In this document: piece after piece, positions 26,749 through 36,021 of the stretch | Layout of the letters: each line of letters starts with the position of its first letter | Position numbering within the stretch: position 1 is the first letter of the stretch | Source: Leifsonia virtsii | GTDB lineage: Bacteria > Actinomycetota > Actinomycetes > Actinomycetales > Microbacteriaceae | Reading direction: 5' to 3' | Assembly (NCBI RefSeq): GCF_030433675.1 | Contig: NZ_JAROCB010000002.1 | Coordinates: forward strand, 806,001 to 870,000 | DNA: 64,000 bases | Translations under genes and position numbers: made by a program | Notes under the pieces: model-generated | Databases searched by the model: none | Told to the model about the DNA's origin: nothing | Seen by the model: the letters and a program-made list of their open reading frames with translations, nothing else

Positions 26749-27090
26749 ATGAGGTCGTCCACCCGCCGTACGCTCGCCGTCACCGTCGGCGTTCTCTTGG
26801 TCGGATTCGGACTGTACGCCGGCGTGATGCAGCTGGGTGCGGCATGGAAGAACCCGTGCTCCCGCTTCGGCACTGCACCTCCCGGCGCCGTGGTCTCGGA
26901 GACCCCGGCGGTGGTCCGCGAACAGCGGAGCTTCTGGCCGCTCGGCAGCGTCTGCGACTGGCGCCGAGCCGACGGCCGGGGGACCGTGAGGAGCGACAAC
27001 GGCGACTTCGCCCTGTCAGCCGCGACGTACGCGGCGATCGTCGGCGGACTCACGCTGACCCTCCTCGGCGGTCGGCCGCGCAGCCCTTAG
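26749..27090 (+). CDS. Small two-helix membrane protein, unknown
   Basis: 113 residues. One membrane segment near residues 8-28 and one near 88-106 flank an external loop with two cysteines (NPCSRFG and SVCDWRR) that could form a disulfide. No family was recognised. TACCGT (26737-26742) ends six bases before ATG 26749, so the message is probably leaderless. Its TAG stop shares bases with the TAA stop of the convergent gene. Confidence 0.6.
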   Translation: MRSSTRRTLAVTVGVLLVGFGLYAGVMQLGAAWKNPCSRFGTAPPGAVVSETPAVVREQRSFWPLGSVCDWRRADGRGTVRSDNGDFALSAATYAAIVGGLTLTLLGGRPRSP

Positions 27091-27884
27091 CCCTCGAACA
27101 CCACCACGAACCGCTTGCGCACGACGCGCTCGCCCGGCTCGCCGCGCAGCTCGCCGAGCGCCGCGAGCACGCGGTCCAGGATGCCCGGCCGCAGCGGCAG
27201 GGGCGCCTCGTCCGGCTGCTCGACCGTGCCCGCGGGGTAGTCGACGCCTGGCGCGGAGGACATCTCGACGTGCGCGCCGCGTAGCTCCCGCACGGGAGCC
27301 GTCGGGTCGTCACGGAACCGGATCAGCCGCTCGATCGTCGCCCGGTACTGCGGAAGGTCGCGCACGTACAGCCGCGCCGGGAGCACCGTGTCGCCGGTGA
27401 ACAGGATGCCGGTGCGGCGGTCGAAGAACACGACGGCGGAGGGCTCGTGGCCCGGGCCGCCGATGACGTCGACGACGCGGCGGCCGAGGTCGAACGCGAC
27501 CGTGTCGTCCGGCCACGAGCGGAAGCCGAAGAAGCCGATCACTTCGGCGGGGCTGGTCCCGACGACCGTGGTGCCCGGCCGGTCCCGCAGCAGCGCGTCG
27601 CCGGCGATGTGGTCGCGGTGCGCGTGCGAGTGCGCGACCACGAGCGGATAGGGCCGGACGAACACGACGGGATTGCGGCGCAGCCACTCGGCGATGAGCC
27701 CCTCGACGGTCGCGCGGAGCGGGAAGACGGACTCGTCGGTGGTCGCACCGGTGTCGATGAGCAGCGCGCGCTCGCGGCCGAAGAGCAGGAACAGGAAGGG
27801 CGCCTCCCAGTGCGAGAGCTTCGGCTGGCGCACCTGGACCGTGTCCGCGTCCAGCCAGGTCACCTCCGGCGCAGCATCCCCCAT
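27087..27884 (-). CDS. Metallo-beta-lactamase fold hydrolase
   Basis: 265 residues (from ATG 27884). The metal site HSHAHRDH is intact; GGPGHEPSAVVFFD and LFTGDTVLPARL supply further ligands. The fold covers many thioesterases, lactonases and ribonucleases, and the substrate is not evident. GTG 27932 would add 16 residues that look like non-conserved sequence. Stops overlap with the convergent gene: TTAG at 27087-27090 reads as TAG on one strand and TAA on the other. Confidence 0.85.
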   Translation of the reverse strand: MGDAAPEVTWLDADTVQVRQPKLSHWEAPFLFLLFGRERALLIDTGATTDESVFPLRATVEGLIAEWLRRNPVVFVRPYPLVVAHSHAHRDHIAGDALLRDRPGTTVVGTSPAEVIGFFGFRSWPDDTVAFDLGRRVVDVIGGPGHEPSAVVFFDRRTGILFTGDTVLPARLYVRDLPQYRATIERLIRFRDDPTAPVRELRGAHVEMSSAPGVDYPAGTVEQPDEAPLPLRPGILDRVLAALGELRGEPGERVVRKRFVVVFEG

Positions 27885-27939
27885 CACAGGCCCCACTCTG
27901 CCAACCCCCGGTGAACCCCAGGTGAACAACACCTCGGCG

Positions 27940-29096
27940 TCAGCTCTCGCGGCGGGCGCCCTCGGAGGCCGCGACGGTGAACACGTCGGGGGCGGCGAAG
28001 GCGTGCTCGGCGAAGGCGCCGTCCAGGGCGACCTGCACCCGGCTGACCGCGTCCGACGGGACCAGCGCGATGGCCGAGCCGCCGAAGCCGCCGCCGGTCA
28101 TGCGCGCGCCGATGGCACCGTTCGCCTGCGCGGTCTCGACGGCGAGGTCGAGTTCCGGCACCGAGATCTCGAAGTCGTCCCGCATCGAGACGTGGGAGGC
28201 GTCGAGCAGCTCGCCGATCGCCCGCGGGCCTTGCTCGCGCAGGGTGCGCACGGTGTCGAGCACGCGCTGGTCCTCGGTGACGATGTGGCGGACGCGACGG
28301 AACGTCACGTCGTCGAGCACCTCGCGCGCGCGGTCCAGGTCGGCGACCGACACGTCCCGCAGTGCCTCGACGCCGAGCACACGAGCGCCCTCCTCGCAGG
28401 AGGCGCGCCGGTCGGCGTACCCGCCGGTCGCGTGGGCGTGCGTGACGCCGGTGTCGATGATGAGGATCTCGAGCCCGGCCTCCTCGAGGCCGAGCGGCAC
28501 GATCTGCGACTCAAGCGAGCGGCAGTCCAGGAAGACGGCCGCGTCGCGCCGGCCGAGGAGCGAGGCGGACTGGTCCATGATCCCGGTCGGGGCGCCGACG
28601 GCGACGTTCTCGGCGCGCTGCCCCACCCGCGCGAGCGTGCGGCGGTCGAAGCCGAGCCGCCAGAGCTCGTCGAGCGCCACCAGCACGGCGCTCTCGATCG
28701 CGGCGGACGACGAGAGCCCGGCGCCGACCGGCACGTTGGAGTCGAGCAGGATGTCGACCCCGGGCACAGCCTGCAGGTCGGCCCCGAACTCGCCGAGAGC
28801 CCAGGCGACGCCGAGCGGGTAGGCCGACCAGCCGCTCAGCACCTCCGGGCGGAGCTCGTCGAGGGACACCTCCACCAGCTCGTCGGCGAACGTGCTCCCG
28901 ACGCGCAGCATGCGGTCGTCTCGCGCTCCGACGGCCGCGACCGTCCGGCGGTTGATCGCGAAGGGAAGCACGAAGCCGAGGTTGTAGTCGGTGTGCTCGC
29001 CGATCAGGTTGACGCGGCCGGGAGCCGACCACACACCGTCGGGCTCGCGGCCGAACACCTCGGCGAAGTCGTCGCGGACACCCGTGCGCAGGTCGG

Positions 29097-29100
<4 letters not shown>
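27940..29100 (-). CDS. galK: Galactokinase
   Basis: 386-residue GHMP kinase phosphorylating galactose at C1. The N-terminal signature SAPGRVNLIGEHTDYN, the ATP loop VPVGAGLSSSAAIES and GGGFGGSAIAL near the C-terminus are all present. ATG 29100 overlaps the galT stop by four bases, so galT-galK is one operon read from the promoter at 30352-30324. Confidence 0.95.
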
Positions 29101-30299
<1,199 letters not shown>

Positions 30300-30302
30300 G
30301 CG

Positions 30303-30324
30303 TTCCTTTCGTTTCCGAAAGGAA
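30303..30324 (-). promoter_or_regulatory. Perfect palindrome in gal control region
   Basis: TTCCTTTCG (30303-30311) and CGAAAGGAA (30316-30324) are exact mirrors around TTTC. The right arm touches the galT -10 hexamer (30324-30329) and the site covers the predicted start of transcription. A further half-site GCTTTCG lies at 30337-30343. It is the best candidate operator for the divergent DeoR regulator. Confidence 0.6.
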
Positions 30325-30352
30325 GGATACGCGGATGCTTTCGTATTGACAA
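30324..30352 (-). promoter_or_regulatory. galTK promoter
   Basis: On the minus strand TTGTCA (30352-30347) and TATCCT (30329-30324) are 17 bases apart, a strong match for an actinobacterial sigma-A promoter. The -35 shares bases with TTGACA (30346-30351) of the opposite strand, so the two divergent promoters compete for the same DNA. Confidence 0.65.
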
Positions 30353-30374
30353 GAATCCGCAAGCGTTCCACCAT
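30346..30374 (+). promoter_or_regulatory. Promoter of the DeoR regulator (leaderless type)
   Basis: TTGACA (30346-30351), 17 bases, CACCAT (30369-30374), six bases, then ATG 30381. Transcription would begin at or near the start codon. Confidence 0.45.
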
Positions 30375-30380
30375 GGGCGG

Positions 30381-31166
30381 ATGAGCGAACCGCTGCCCGC
30401 CGCGCTCCGCCGCGAGCGGATGCTGGAGCTGATCGGCCGTGCCGGCTTCGCTCGCGTCTCCGATCTCAGCGAGGCGTTCCAGGTCTCCGACGTCACCGTG
30501 CGCAGCGACCTCGACGCGCTCGACCGCGAGCAGAGCATCCGGCGTGTCCACGGCGGGGCGGTGCTCAGGACCGCCGGGATGCGCGAGGCCAGCTTCGAGG
30601 AGGCCCTGGAGTCGTCCGCGGACGAGAAGCGCCGCATCGGTCAGGCCGCGGCGGCCATGGTCGCCTCCGGGAGCAGCGTCCTCCTGGATGTCGGCACCAC
30701 GACCACGGCGATCGCGCGGGCGCTCGTCGAGCGGGAGGACCTGGAGCAGGTGACGGTGATCACCAACGGGCTCACCATCGCGCTCGAACTGGAGCGCGCC
30801 ATCCCGCGCTTCGACGTCGTCGTCACCGGCGGCACACTCCGCCCCCTGCAGCACTCGCTGGTCGAGCCGCTCGCGGCCGTGCTGCTGGAGCGCGTCCACG
30901 CCGACCTGGCCTTCATCGGCTGCACCGGCGTCCACCCGACGGGCGGCATCACCAACGTGAACCTGCCAGAGGCGGACCTCAAACGCGTGATGGTGGGCTC
31001 CGCCGAGCGCGCGGTCGTGGTGGCCGACGGCAGCAAGCTCGGCCGCACGCACCTGGGCCGCATCGCCGCCCTCGGCGAGGTCGCCGAGCTCGTCACGGGG
31101 ATATCGGCTGCGCCGGAGGACGTCGAGGCGTTGCGGGATGCGGGTCTCCCTGTCGTCGTCGCCTGA
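30381..31166 (+). CDS. DeoR-family regulator of galactose genes
   Basis: 261 residues, full length for the family. HTH near residues 20-60 with FARVSDLSEAFQVSDVTVRSDL and VHGGAV; effector domain with LDVGTTTTAIARAL, GGTLRPLQHS and VVVADGSKLG. It diverges from galTK and precedes galM, so it probably represses the Leloir genes until a phosphorylated galactose metabolite binds. No Shine-Dalgarno sequence is seen before ATG 30381. Target and effector are inferred from position. Confidence 0.88.
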   Translation: MSEPLPAALRRERMLELIGRAGFARVSDLSEAFQVSDVTVRSDLDALDREQSIRRVHGGAVLRTAGMREASFEEALESSADEKRRIGQAAAAMVASGSSVLLDVGTTTTAIARALVEREDLEQVTVITNGLTIALELERAIPRFDVVVTGGTLRPLQHSLVEPLAAVLLERVHADLAFIGCTGVHPTGGITNVNLPEADLKRVMVGSAERAVVVADGSKLGRTHLGRIAALGEVAELVTGISAAPEDVEALRDAGLPVVVA

Positions 31167-31182
31167 GGCCTACCCTGGTGGC

Positions 31183-32118
31183 ATGCGACCAGCGACCGGC
31201 GAACAGTACGAGCTCGACTTCGGCGACCTGAGCGCCACGATCACGCAGGTGGGCGCCGGCATCCGGTCGCTCCGCTTCGCCGAGTCGGACCTCACCGAGC
31301 CGTACGGGGTCCACGAGCAGCCGCCGTCGGCGTGCGGGATCGTGCTGGTGCCGTGGCCGAACAGGGTCGCCGACGGCCGCTGGGAGCTCGACGGGGAGCC
31401 GCGTCAGCTCGACCTGACCGAGCCGGCCAAACGGAACGCCATCCACGGCCTGCTCCGCCGCCGCCCGTACGAGCTGGTCGACCGCACCGACTCGACCGTG
31501 ACGCAGTCCGCCACGATCTTCCCGGAGCCGGGGTATCCGTTCCTGCTCGAGACGTCCGTGACGCACGAGCTGCACACCGACGGCCTCCAGGTCACCCACG
31601 CGATCGTCAACGCGGGCGACCGGCCGGCGCCGGTCGCGGTCGGTGCGCATCCGTACCTCCGGATCGCCGACGTGACGCCGGAGCAGCTCACGGTCACGGT
31701 CGCGGCGCGCTCGCGCTTCGAGGTGGACGCTCGCAGCAACGTCGTCGCCCAGCTGCCGGTCGAGGGGACCGACTTCGACCTCTCGGCCGGCCGTCGCGTC
31801 AGCGACCTCGACCTCGACACCGGGTTCGCCGACCTGCCGGACGGGCCGGTGGAGCACGTGCTCGCTGCCGACGACGGGCGCCGGGTCGTGCTGTGGGGCG
31901 ACGACGCCTTCCGCTACGTTCAGGTGTTCACGCACCGGTCCTTCGCGACGAAACCCGGGGGAGTCGCCCTCGCGATCCAGCCGATGACCGCTCCGGCGAA
32001 CGCCCTCAACTCCGGAACGGGTCTGCGCTGGCTGGAGCCGGGCGAGACCTGGACCGTGAGCTGGGGCATCCGGCCGGAGGGGTTCGGCGGCGAGGCCTAC
32101 CTGGCCAGCTGGGGGTAG
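31183..32118 (+). CDS. galM: Aldose 1-epimerase (galactose mutarotase)
   Basis: 311-residue beta-sandwich enzyme interconverting alpha and beta anomers of galactose or glucose. Family blocks are LVPWPNRVADG, NAIHGLLRRRPYE, GAHPYLRI with catalytic His and LNSGTGLRWLEPGETW with the general-base Glu. TACCCT (31171-31176) ends six bases before ATG 31183, so it may have its own leaderless transcript although it follows the regulator by 16 bases. The 3' end overlaps the convergent SDR gene by 22 bases. Confidence 0.88.
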   Translation: MRPATGEQYELDFGDLSATITQVGAGIRSLRFAESDLTEPYGVHEQPPSACGIVLVPWPNRVADGRWELDGEPRQLDLTEPAKRNAIHGLLRRRPYELVDRTDSTVTQSATIFPEPGYPFLLETSVTHELHTDGLQVTHAIVNAGDRPAPVAVGAHPYLRIADVTPEQLTVTVAARSRFEVDARSNVVAQLPVEGTDFDLSAGRRVSDLDLDTGFADLPDGPVEHVLAADDGRRVVLWGDDAFRYVQVFTHRSFATKPGGVALAIQPMTAPANALNSGTGLRWLEPGETWTVSWGIRPEGFGGEAYLASWG

Positions 32119-32801
32119 AGCACGCGGACGTCCTCGTGCAGCCGCGACTTCACGTGGCGCGCGACGTCGCCGACGATCGCCTCGGCGTCGCCGGCCTGCA
32201 CGGCGTCGAGCGCCTCGGCGACGACCTGCTGCGGCGGCACCTTGTCCGCCGTGACGTCCGCGGCCATGTCGGTGTCGACGTAGCCGACGTGGACGCCGAC
32301 GACCTGGATGCCGCGGGGCGCCAGCTCCACGCGGGTCGAGTTGCTCGCGGACCACATCGCGGCCTTCGACGCGCTGTACGAGCCGGTCGCCAGCCAGCTG
32401 AGGGCCGAGTGCATGGTGACGATCGCGCCGCCGCCGTTCGCCTCGATCGCCGGGGCGAAGGCACGCGTGAGGAGGACAGGTCCCCAGTAGTTGGTGTCGA
32501 GCTCGCGCCGGACCTCGTCCAGGTCGCCGGTGACCAGCGACTGGTTCGCCGCGATCCCCGCGTTGTTCACGAGGATGGTGACGTCGGGGGCCGCCTCCGC
32601 GGCAGCGGCGATGCTCTTCGGGTCGGTCACGTCGAGCGCGAGCGGGACCACGCGCGGGTCGTCCGTGGCGATCGTCTCTGGGCGGCGCGCGGCGGCGTAG
32701 ACCTTGGCGGCTCCGCGCTCGAGGAGCTCGGCGACGAAGGCGGCGCCGAGGCCGCGGTTGGCGCCGGTGACGAGGGCGACGCGTCCGGTGATGTCGGTCA
32801 T
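32097..32801 (-). CDS. Short-chain dehydrogenase/reductase
   Basis: 234-residue classical SDR. The Rossmann motif TGANRGLGAAF, NNAG at LVNNAGIAANQ, the catalytic Ser in HSALSW and YSASKAA (Tyr-x-x-x-Lys) are visible. It probably uses NAD(P)(H); the substrate is unknown. AAGGA lies seven bases before ATG 32801. A divergent TetR regulator shares the palindromic control region, so the enzyme is likely induced by a small hydrophobic compound. Confidence 0.9.
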   Translation of the reverse strand: MTDITGRVALVTGANRGLGAAFVAELLERGAAKVYAAARRPETIATDDPRVVPLALDVTDPKSIAAAAEAAPDVTILVNNAGIAANQSLVTGDLDEVRRELDTNYWGPVLLTRAFAPAIEANGGGAIVTMHSALSWLATGSYSASKAAMWSASNSTRVELAPRGIQVVGVHVGYVDTDMAADVTADKVPPQQVVAEALDAVQAGDAEAIVGDVARHVKSRLHEDVRVLYPQLAR

Positions 32802-32817
32802 GGGGGAGTCCTTCCGG

Positions 32818-32877
32818 AAAAGTAAACCGATCTGTGTATCGAGTACCGGGACAATGTACACAGATCGGTTTACTTTT
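32818..32877 (+). promoter_or_regulatory. Perfect 21-base inverted repeat, TetR double operator
   Basis: Arms 32818-32838 and 32857-32877 are exact mirrors containing AAACCGATCTGTGTA and its complement, with an 18-base spacer. The right arm overlaps the -35 TTTACT (32869-32874) of the TetR gene, and the left arm lies close to the SDR ribosome binding site. The geometry fits control of both genes by TetR dimers on two faces. Confidence 0.8.
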
Positions 32878-32897
32878 CGCAAGCCTGTCCGTAGACT
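32869..32897 (+). promoter_or_regulatory. tetR promoter (leaderless type)
   Basis: TTTACT (32869-32874), 17 bases, TAGACT (32892-32897), six bases, GTG 32904. The -35 lies inside the palindrome arm, so the regulator should repress itself. Confidence 0.6.
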
Positions 32898-32903
32898 GAA
32901 TCC

Positions 32904-33479
32904 GTGACGACGACAGCGGGAGCCAAGCCGAAGCCGCGCGAGCGGGTGCTGGATGCGGCCGCGCGCCTGTTCGTGCGCGAGGGCGTCAACGCGGTCGGCG
33001 TGGACCGCCTGGCCCAGGAGGCGGGCGTCTCGAAGCGGTCGATCTATCAGCACTTCGACGGCAAGGACGCGATCGTCGCGACGATGCTGCAGGAGTACGG
33101 CCCAGGGGTGGTCGCGGGCTACTTCGCACCCGACGACGAGGGCACACCGCGGGAGCGGACGCTGCACGTGTTCGAGGCCCTGCACGAGGCGGCGCGGGTG
33201 AGCGACTTCTACGGCTGCCCGTTCGTCAACGTGGCCACCGAGCTGCGCGATCGGGAGCATCCCGCCGCGGTCGTGGCACGGCGCTACAAGGACCGGCTGA
33301 CGGAGTACTTCGAGCGCCAGGCCGTGGCCGCGGGCGCGGGCGACCCGCAGCTGCTGGCCGTGCAGCTGACCCTGCTCTTCGACGGCGCCTCCGCCAGCGC
33401 GGCCATGCGCGGCGGCACGCCCGACGCGGCCCTCGACGCCGCCGCGCAGCTGTTCGACGCCGCGGTGCGGCCGCGCTGA
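32904..33479 (+). CDS. TetR-family transcriptional repressor
   Basis: 191 residues. The N-terminal HTH is plain: LAQEAGVSKRSIYQHFDGKDAI near residues 33-54. The C-terminal ligand domain has the YGCPFVN and LTLLFDGASASA blocks of a common AcrR-like subfamily. GTG 32904 is the start by the leaderless promoter. It very likely represses itself and the divergent SDR through the perfect palindrome between them; its ligand is unknown. Confidence 0.92.
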   Translation: MTTTAGAKPKPRERVLDAAARLFVREGVNAVGVDRLAQEAGVSKRSIYQHFDGKDAIVATMLQEYGPGVVAGYFAPDDEGTPRERTLHVFEALHEAARVSDFYGCPFVNVATELRDREHPAAVVARRYKDRLTEYFERQAVAAGAGDPQLLAVQLTLLFDGASASAAMRGGTPDAALDAAAQLFDAAVRPR

Positions 33480-33497
33480 CCTTCGTCGGGGATCCGC

Positions 33498-34592
33498 CTA
33501 CGGCGAGATCGACAGGAAGATGAACGCCGCGAACAGGACCAGATGGATGCCGCCCTGCAGCCGCACCGCGCGTCCCTGCACGATCGTCAGGATGCTGACC
33601 AGCACGGTGAGGATGAGCAGCACGATCTGACTGGCGCCGAGACCGAGGTGCAGTGCGCCAGGAAGCCAGATCGAGGCGACGGCGATCGCCGGGATGGTCA
33701 GGCCGATGCTGGCCATGGCGGAGCCGAGCGCGAGGTTCAGGCTCGTCTGAGTGCGGTTGCGGTTCGCCGCCTTCGCCGCCGCGATGCCCTCGGGGAGGAG
33801 CACCAGCAAGGCGATCACCACGCCGACGAAGGACTGCGGCAAACCGATGCCGGTCACGGCCCGCTCGATCGGCGTGGACTCCAGCTTCGCCAGGCCGACG
33901 ACGGCGACGAGGGAGACGAACAGCAGCCCGAGGCTGATCAGCGCTGTGCGGTTCGACGGCGCGGCCGCGTGGTCGTCCTCCGTCAGGGGCTGCCCTTTGC
34001 TGCCGACGGGCAGGAAGAAGTCGCGATGCGCGACGGTCTGTGTGAAGACGAACATCCCGTAGAGGGCGAGGGACGCGACGGCCGCGAACACGAGCTGCGG
34101 GCCCGAGAACACGGGCCCCGGCGTGCTCGTGAAGCTCGGCAGCACCAGGGTGAGCGTCGCCAGGGCGGTGACGGTCGCGAGCGCCGCGCCGCTGCCCTGG
34201 GCGTTGAACGCGGTCGACTCGCGGCGGGAGGCGCTCAGCAGCAGCGACAGCCCGACGATGCCGTTCATGGTGATCATGACGGCGGAGAAGACGGTGTCGC
34301 GCGCGAGCTCGGGCGAATCCTTCCCCGTGGTCATCAGCGTGACGATCAGGGCGACCTCGATCACGGTCACGGCGACCGCGAGGACCAGCGAACCGAAGGG
34401 CTCGCCGACCCGGTGGGCGACCACCTCGGCGTGCTGCACGGCGGCGAGCACCGTTCCGGCCAGTACGACGGCGATCACCACGACGGCCACCGTGTTCAGC
34501 TCCACCGCCCAGAACGCCACCAGGACCACGACGCCGACCAGCGGCACCACGACCGTCCACCATCGTGCGAGCCAGGAGCCGAGCGCTTTCAT
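33498..34592 (-). CDS. chaA: Calcium/proton antiporter, ChaA-like
   Basis: 364 residues with about 11 membrane segments. The two CaCA repeats show GEPFGSLVLAVAVTVIEVAL and LVLLPEGIAAAKAANRNRTQ, with the acidic residues that carry cations. Known members export Ca2+, Na+ or K+ against H+. ATG 34592 has CAGGAT six bases upstream on its strand, so the message may be leaderless. It converges with tetR. Confidence 0.9.
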   Translation of the reverse strand: MKALGSWLARWWTVVVPLVGVVVLVAFWAVELNTVAVVVIAVVLAGTVLAAVQHAEVVAHRVGEPFGSLVLAVAVTVIEVALIVTLMTTGKDSPELARDTVFSAVMITMNGIVGLSLLLSASRRESTAFNAQGSGAALATVTALATLTLVLPSFTSTPGPVFSGPQLVFAAVASLALYGMFVFTQTVAHRDFFLPVGSKGQPLTEDDHAAAPSNRTALISLGLLFVSLVAVVGLAKLESTPIERAVTGIGLPQSFVGVVIALLVLLPEGIAAAKAANRNRTQTSLNLALGSAMASIGLTIPAIAVASIWLPGALHLGLGASQIVLLILTVLVSILTIVQGRAVRLQGGIHLVLFAAFIFLSISP

Positions 34593-34732
34593 GCATCCAT
34601 CCTGCCAGGCGCCCCCTGCCGAGCGGCGGGGATCCGCCGGGCTGTGGAGAACCCGCAGCCAGGACCTCCCGAAGGCGGCGCACCCCGGCGGGTCCGCGCG
34701 GCGTCCGCGGCCCGGCGTGATGGGATGGCCCC

Positions 34733-35350
34733 ATGACCGGGAAGCAGACCCTCCGCGCGGCCTCGGCCGCCGCCGTCGCCCTCGCCGTCGCGCTCGTCGT
34801 CACCGCCTGCGCCACCCCGAACTCCGGGCAGGACACCGGGACGCCGACCGGCTCATCGTCGTCGTCGAGCACCGCCACCACGACTCCGCGCCCCACCTCG
34901 ACCTCCACCGCGGTGCCCATCGAGGGCCAGTGCGACACCGGCAAGCTCACCGGCAGCATCGGCCAGGGCGGCGGAGGTGCGGCGGGCAGCGTGGAGGTGA
35001 CACTGGTGCTGACCAACAACGGTTCGACCGAGTGCTCCCTGCAGGGCTGGCCGGGCGTGTCCTTCGTCGGTGACGGCAACGGAACGCAGCTCGGGGCCGC
35101 CGCGACCTTCGACCGCAGCACGCCGCATCCCACCGTGGTGCTGCAGCCCGGCGGCACCGCCGTTGCGCCCCTGAAGATCACGCAGGCCCTCAACTACGAC
35201 GAGGCCACCTGCAAGCCGAAGCCGGCCGACGGGTTCCGGGTCTACCCGCCCGGGTCGACTGAGTCGCTGTTCGTGAAGGACGCGAACGTCACCGCCTGCA
35301 CCTCCGACACCGTCTCCCTGCTGACCGTCGGGGCGCTGGTCGCCGGCTGA
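34733..35350 (+). CDS. DUF4232 lipoprotein
   Basis: 205 residues: signal peptide with lipobox VVTAC, a Ser/Thr/Pro-rich linker (about 30-65) and a C-terminal DUF4232 beta domain (LVLTNNGSTECSLQGWPGVSF, VVLQPGGTAVA). Anchored outside the membrane; function unknown. Four cysteines in the mature domain could form two disulfides. No neighbours suggest a role. Confidence 0.8.
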   Translation: MTGKQTLRAASAAAVALAVALVVTACATPNSGQDTGTPTGSSSSSSTATTTPRPTSTSTAVPIEGQCDTGKLTGSIGQGGGGAAGSVEVTLVLTNNGSTECSLQGWPGVSFVGDGNGTQLGAAATFDRSTPHPTVVLQPGGTAVAPLKITQALNYDEATCKPKPADGFRVYPPGSTESLFVKDANVTACTSDTVSLLTVGALVAG

Positions 35351-35384
35351 CCCGTCGGCCGTCCGACCGCGGGCACCTGAGCGA

Positions 35385-35933
35385 TCAGGAGCAGACGCGC
35401 GCGATGGTGCCACGCCAGGCGTGGCGCACGGAGCCGAGTGCGGCCTCCACGCCGTCCGCGGCGGCCTGCTGGGAGCCGGGAATCGACGCCGCCTGGACCC
35501 GCCCGGCCAGCTCGGAGAGCGACCCGCGCACGTCCGCCAGTCCGTCGGCGACGGAGTCGGTCGCGAGGTCGGAGGTGCGCGCATCGAACGCGGCGATCGC
35601 CGACAGCACCGCTCGTGCCGCGTCCCGGTCGGCAGGCCGGAGCGGCAGCCGCGCGTCGAGCGCCGCGTCCAGCGCATGCCGGGCGCTCGCGACCACCGTG
35701 CAGTCGCGCCCCCGCGCGGCGGAGGCCTCCGCGAAGAGCGGGAACTCGGACTGCAGGGCGACGGAGAGCACGAGCGTTGCGGCCACGATCCCGGCCGCGA
35801 GCGCCAGCGCACCGGACCGCAGTGCGGGCGCCCCCGCCCGCCGCACGCCTCCCGGCGCGACGACCGGAGGCGCATCCCCGGCCTGCCGCGTGCCCCGCCC
35901 CGACGCCGGCGGCTTCTCCAGAATCGTCGCCAC
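35385..35933 (-). CDS. Single-pass membrane protein, unknown
   Basis: 182 residues. A Pro/Gly/Arg-rich cytoplasmic N-terminus (about 1-40), one membrane helix (about 42-62), then an alanine-rich external helical domain with two cysteines (GRDCTVV and the C-terminal RVCS). No family recognised. GTG 35933 has TAGCGT six bases upstream on its strand, the clear leaderless pattern. It diverges from the CLC channel gene. Confidence 0.65.
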   Translation of the reverse strand: MATILEKPPASGRGTRQAGDAPPVVAPGGVRRAGAPALRSGALALAAGIVAATLVLSVALQSEFPLFAEASAARGRDCTVVASARHALDAALDARLPLRPADRDAARAVLSAIAAFDARTSDLATDSVADGLADVRGSLSELAGRVQAASIPGSQQAAADGVEAALGSVRHAWRGTIARVCS

Positions 35934-36021
35934 GACAGCACGCTACCGCCCGAGGGTGAACTGTTCGTTGCCGGATTCCGTCGTCGGCGACCGGCCGTCG
36001 GCGCGCCAGTACGCTGGACCC

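Noticed and set aside
35934-36021. Possible fluoride riboswitch before the CLC gene
   Set aside because: The conserved crcB aptamer bases were not found, and the transcript appears leaderless with TACGCT six bases before GTG 36022.
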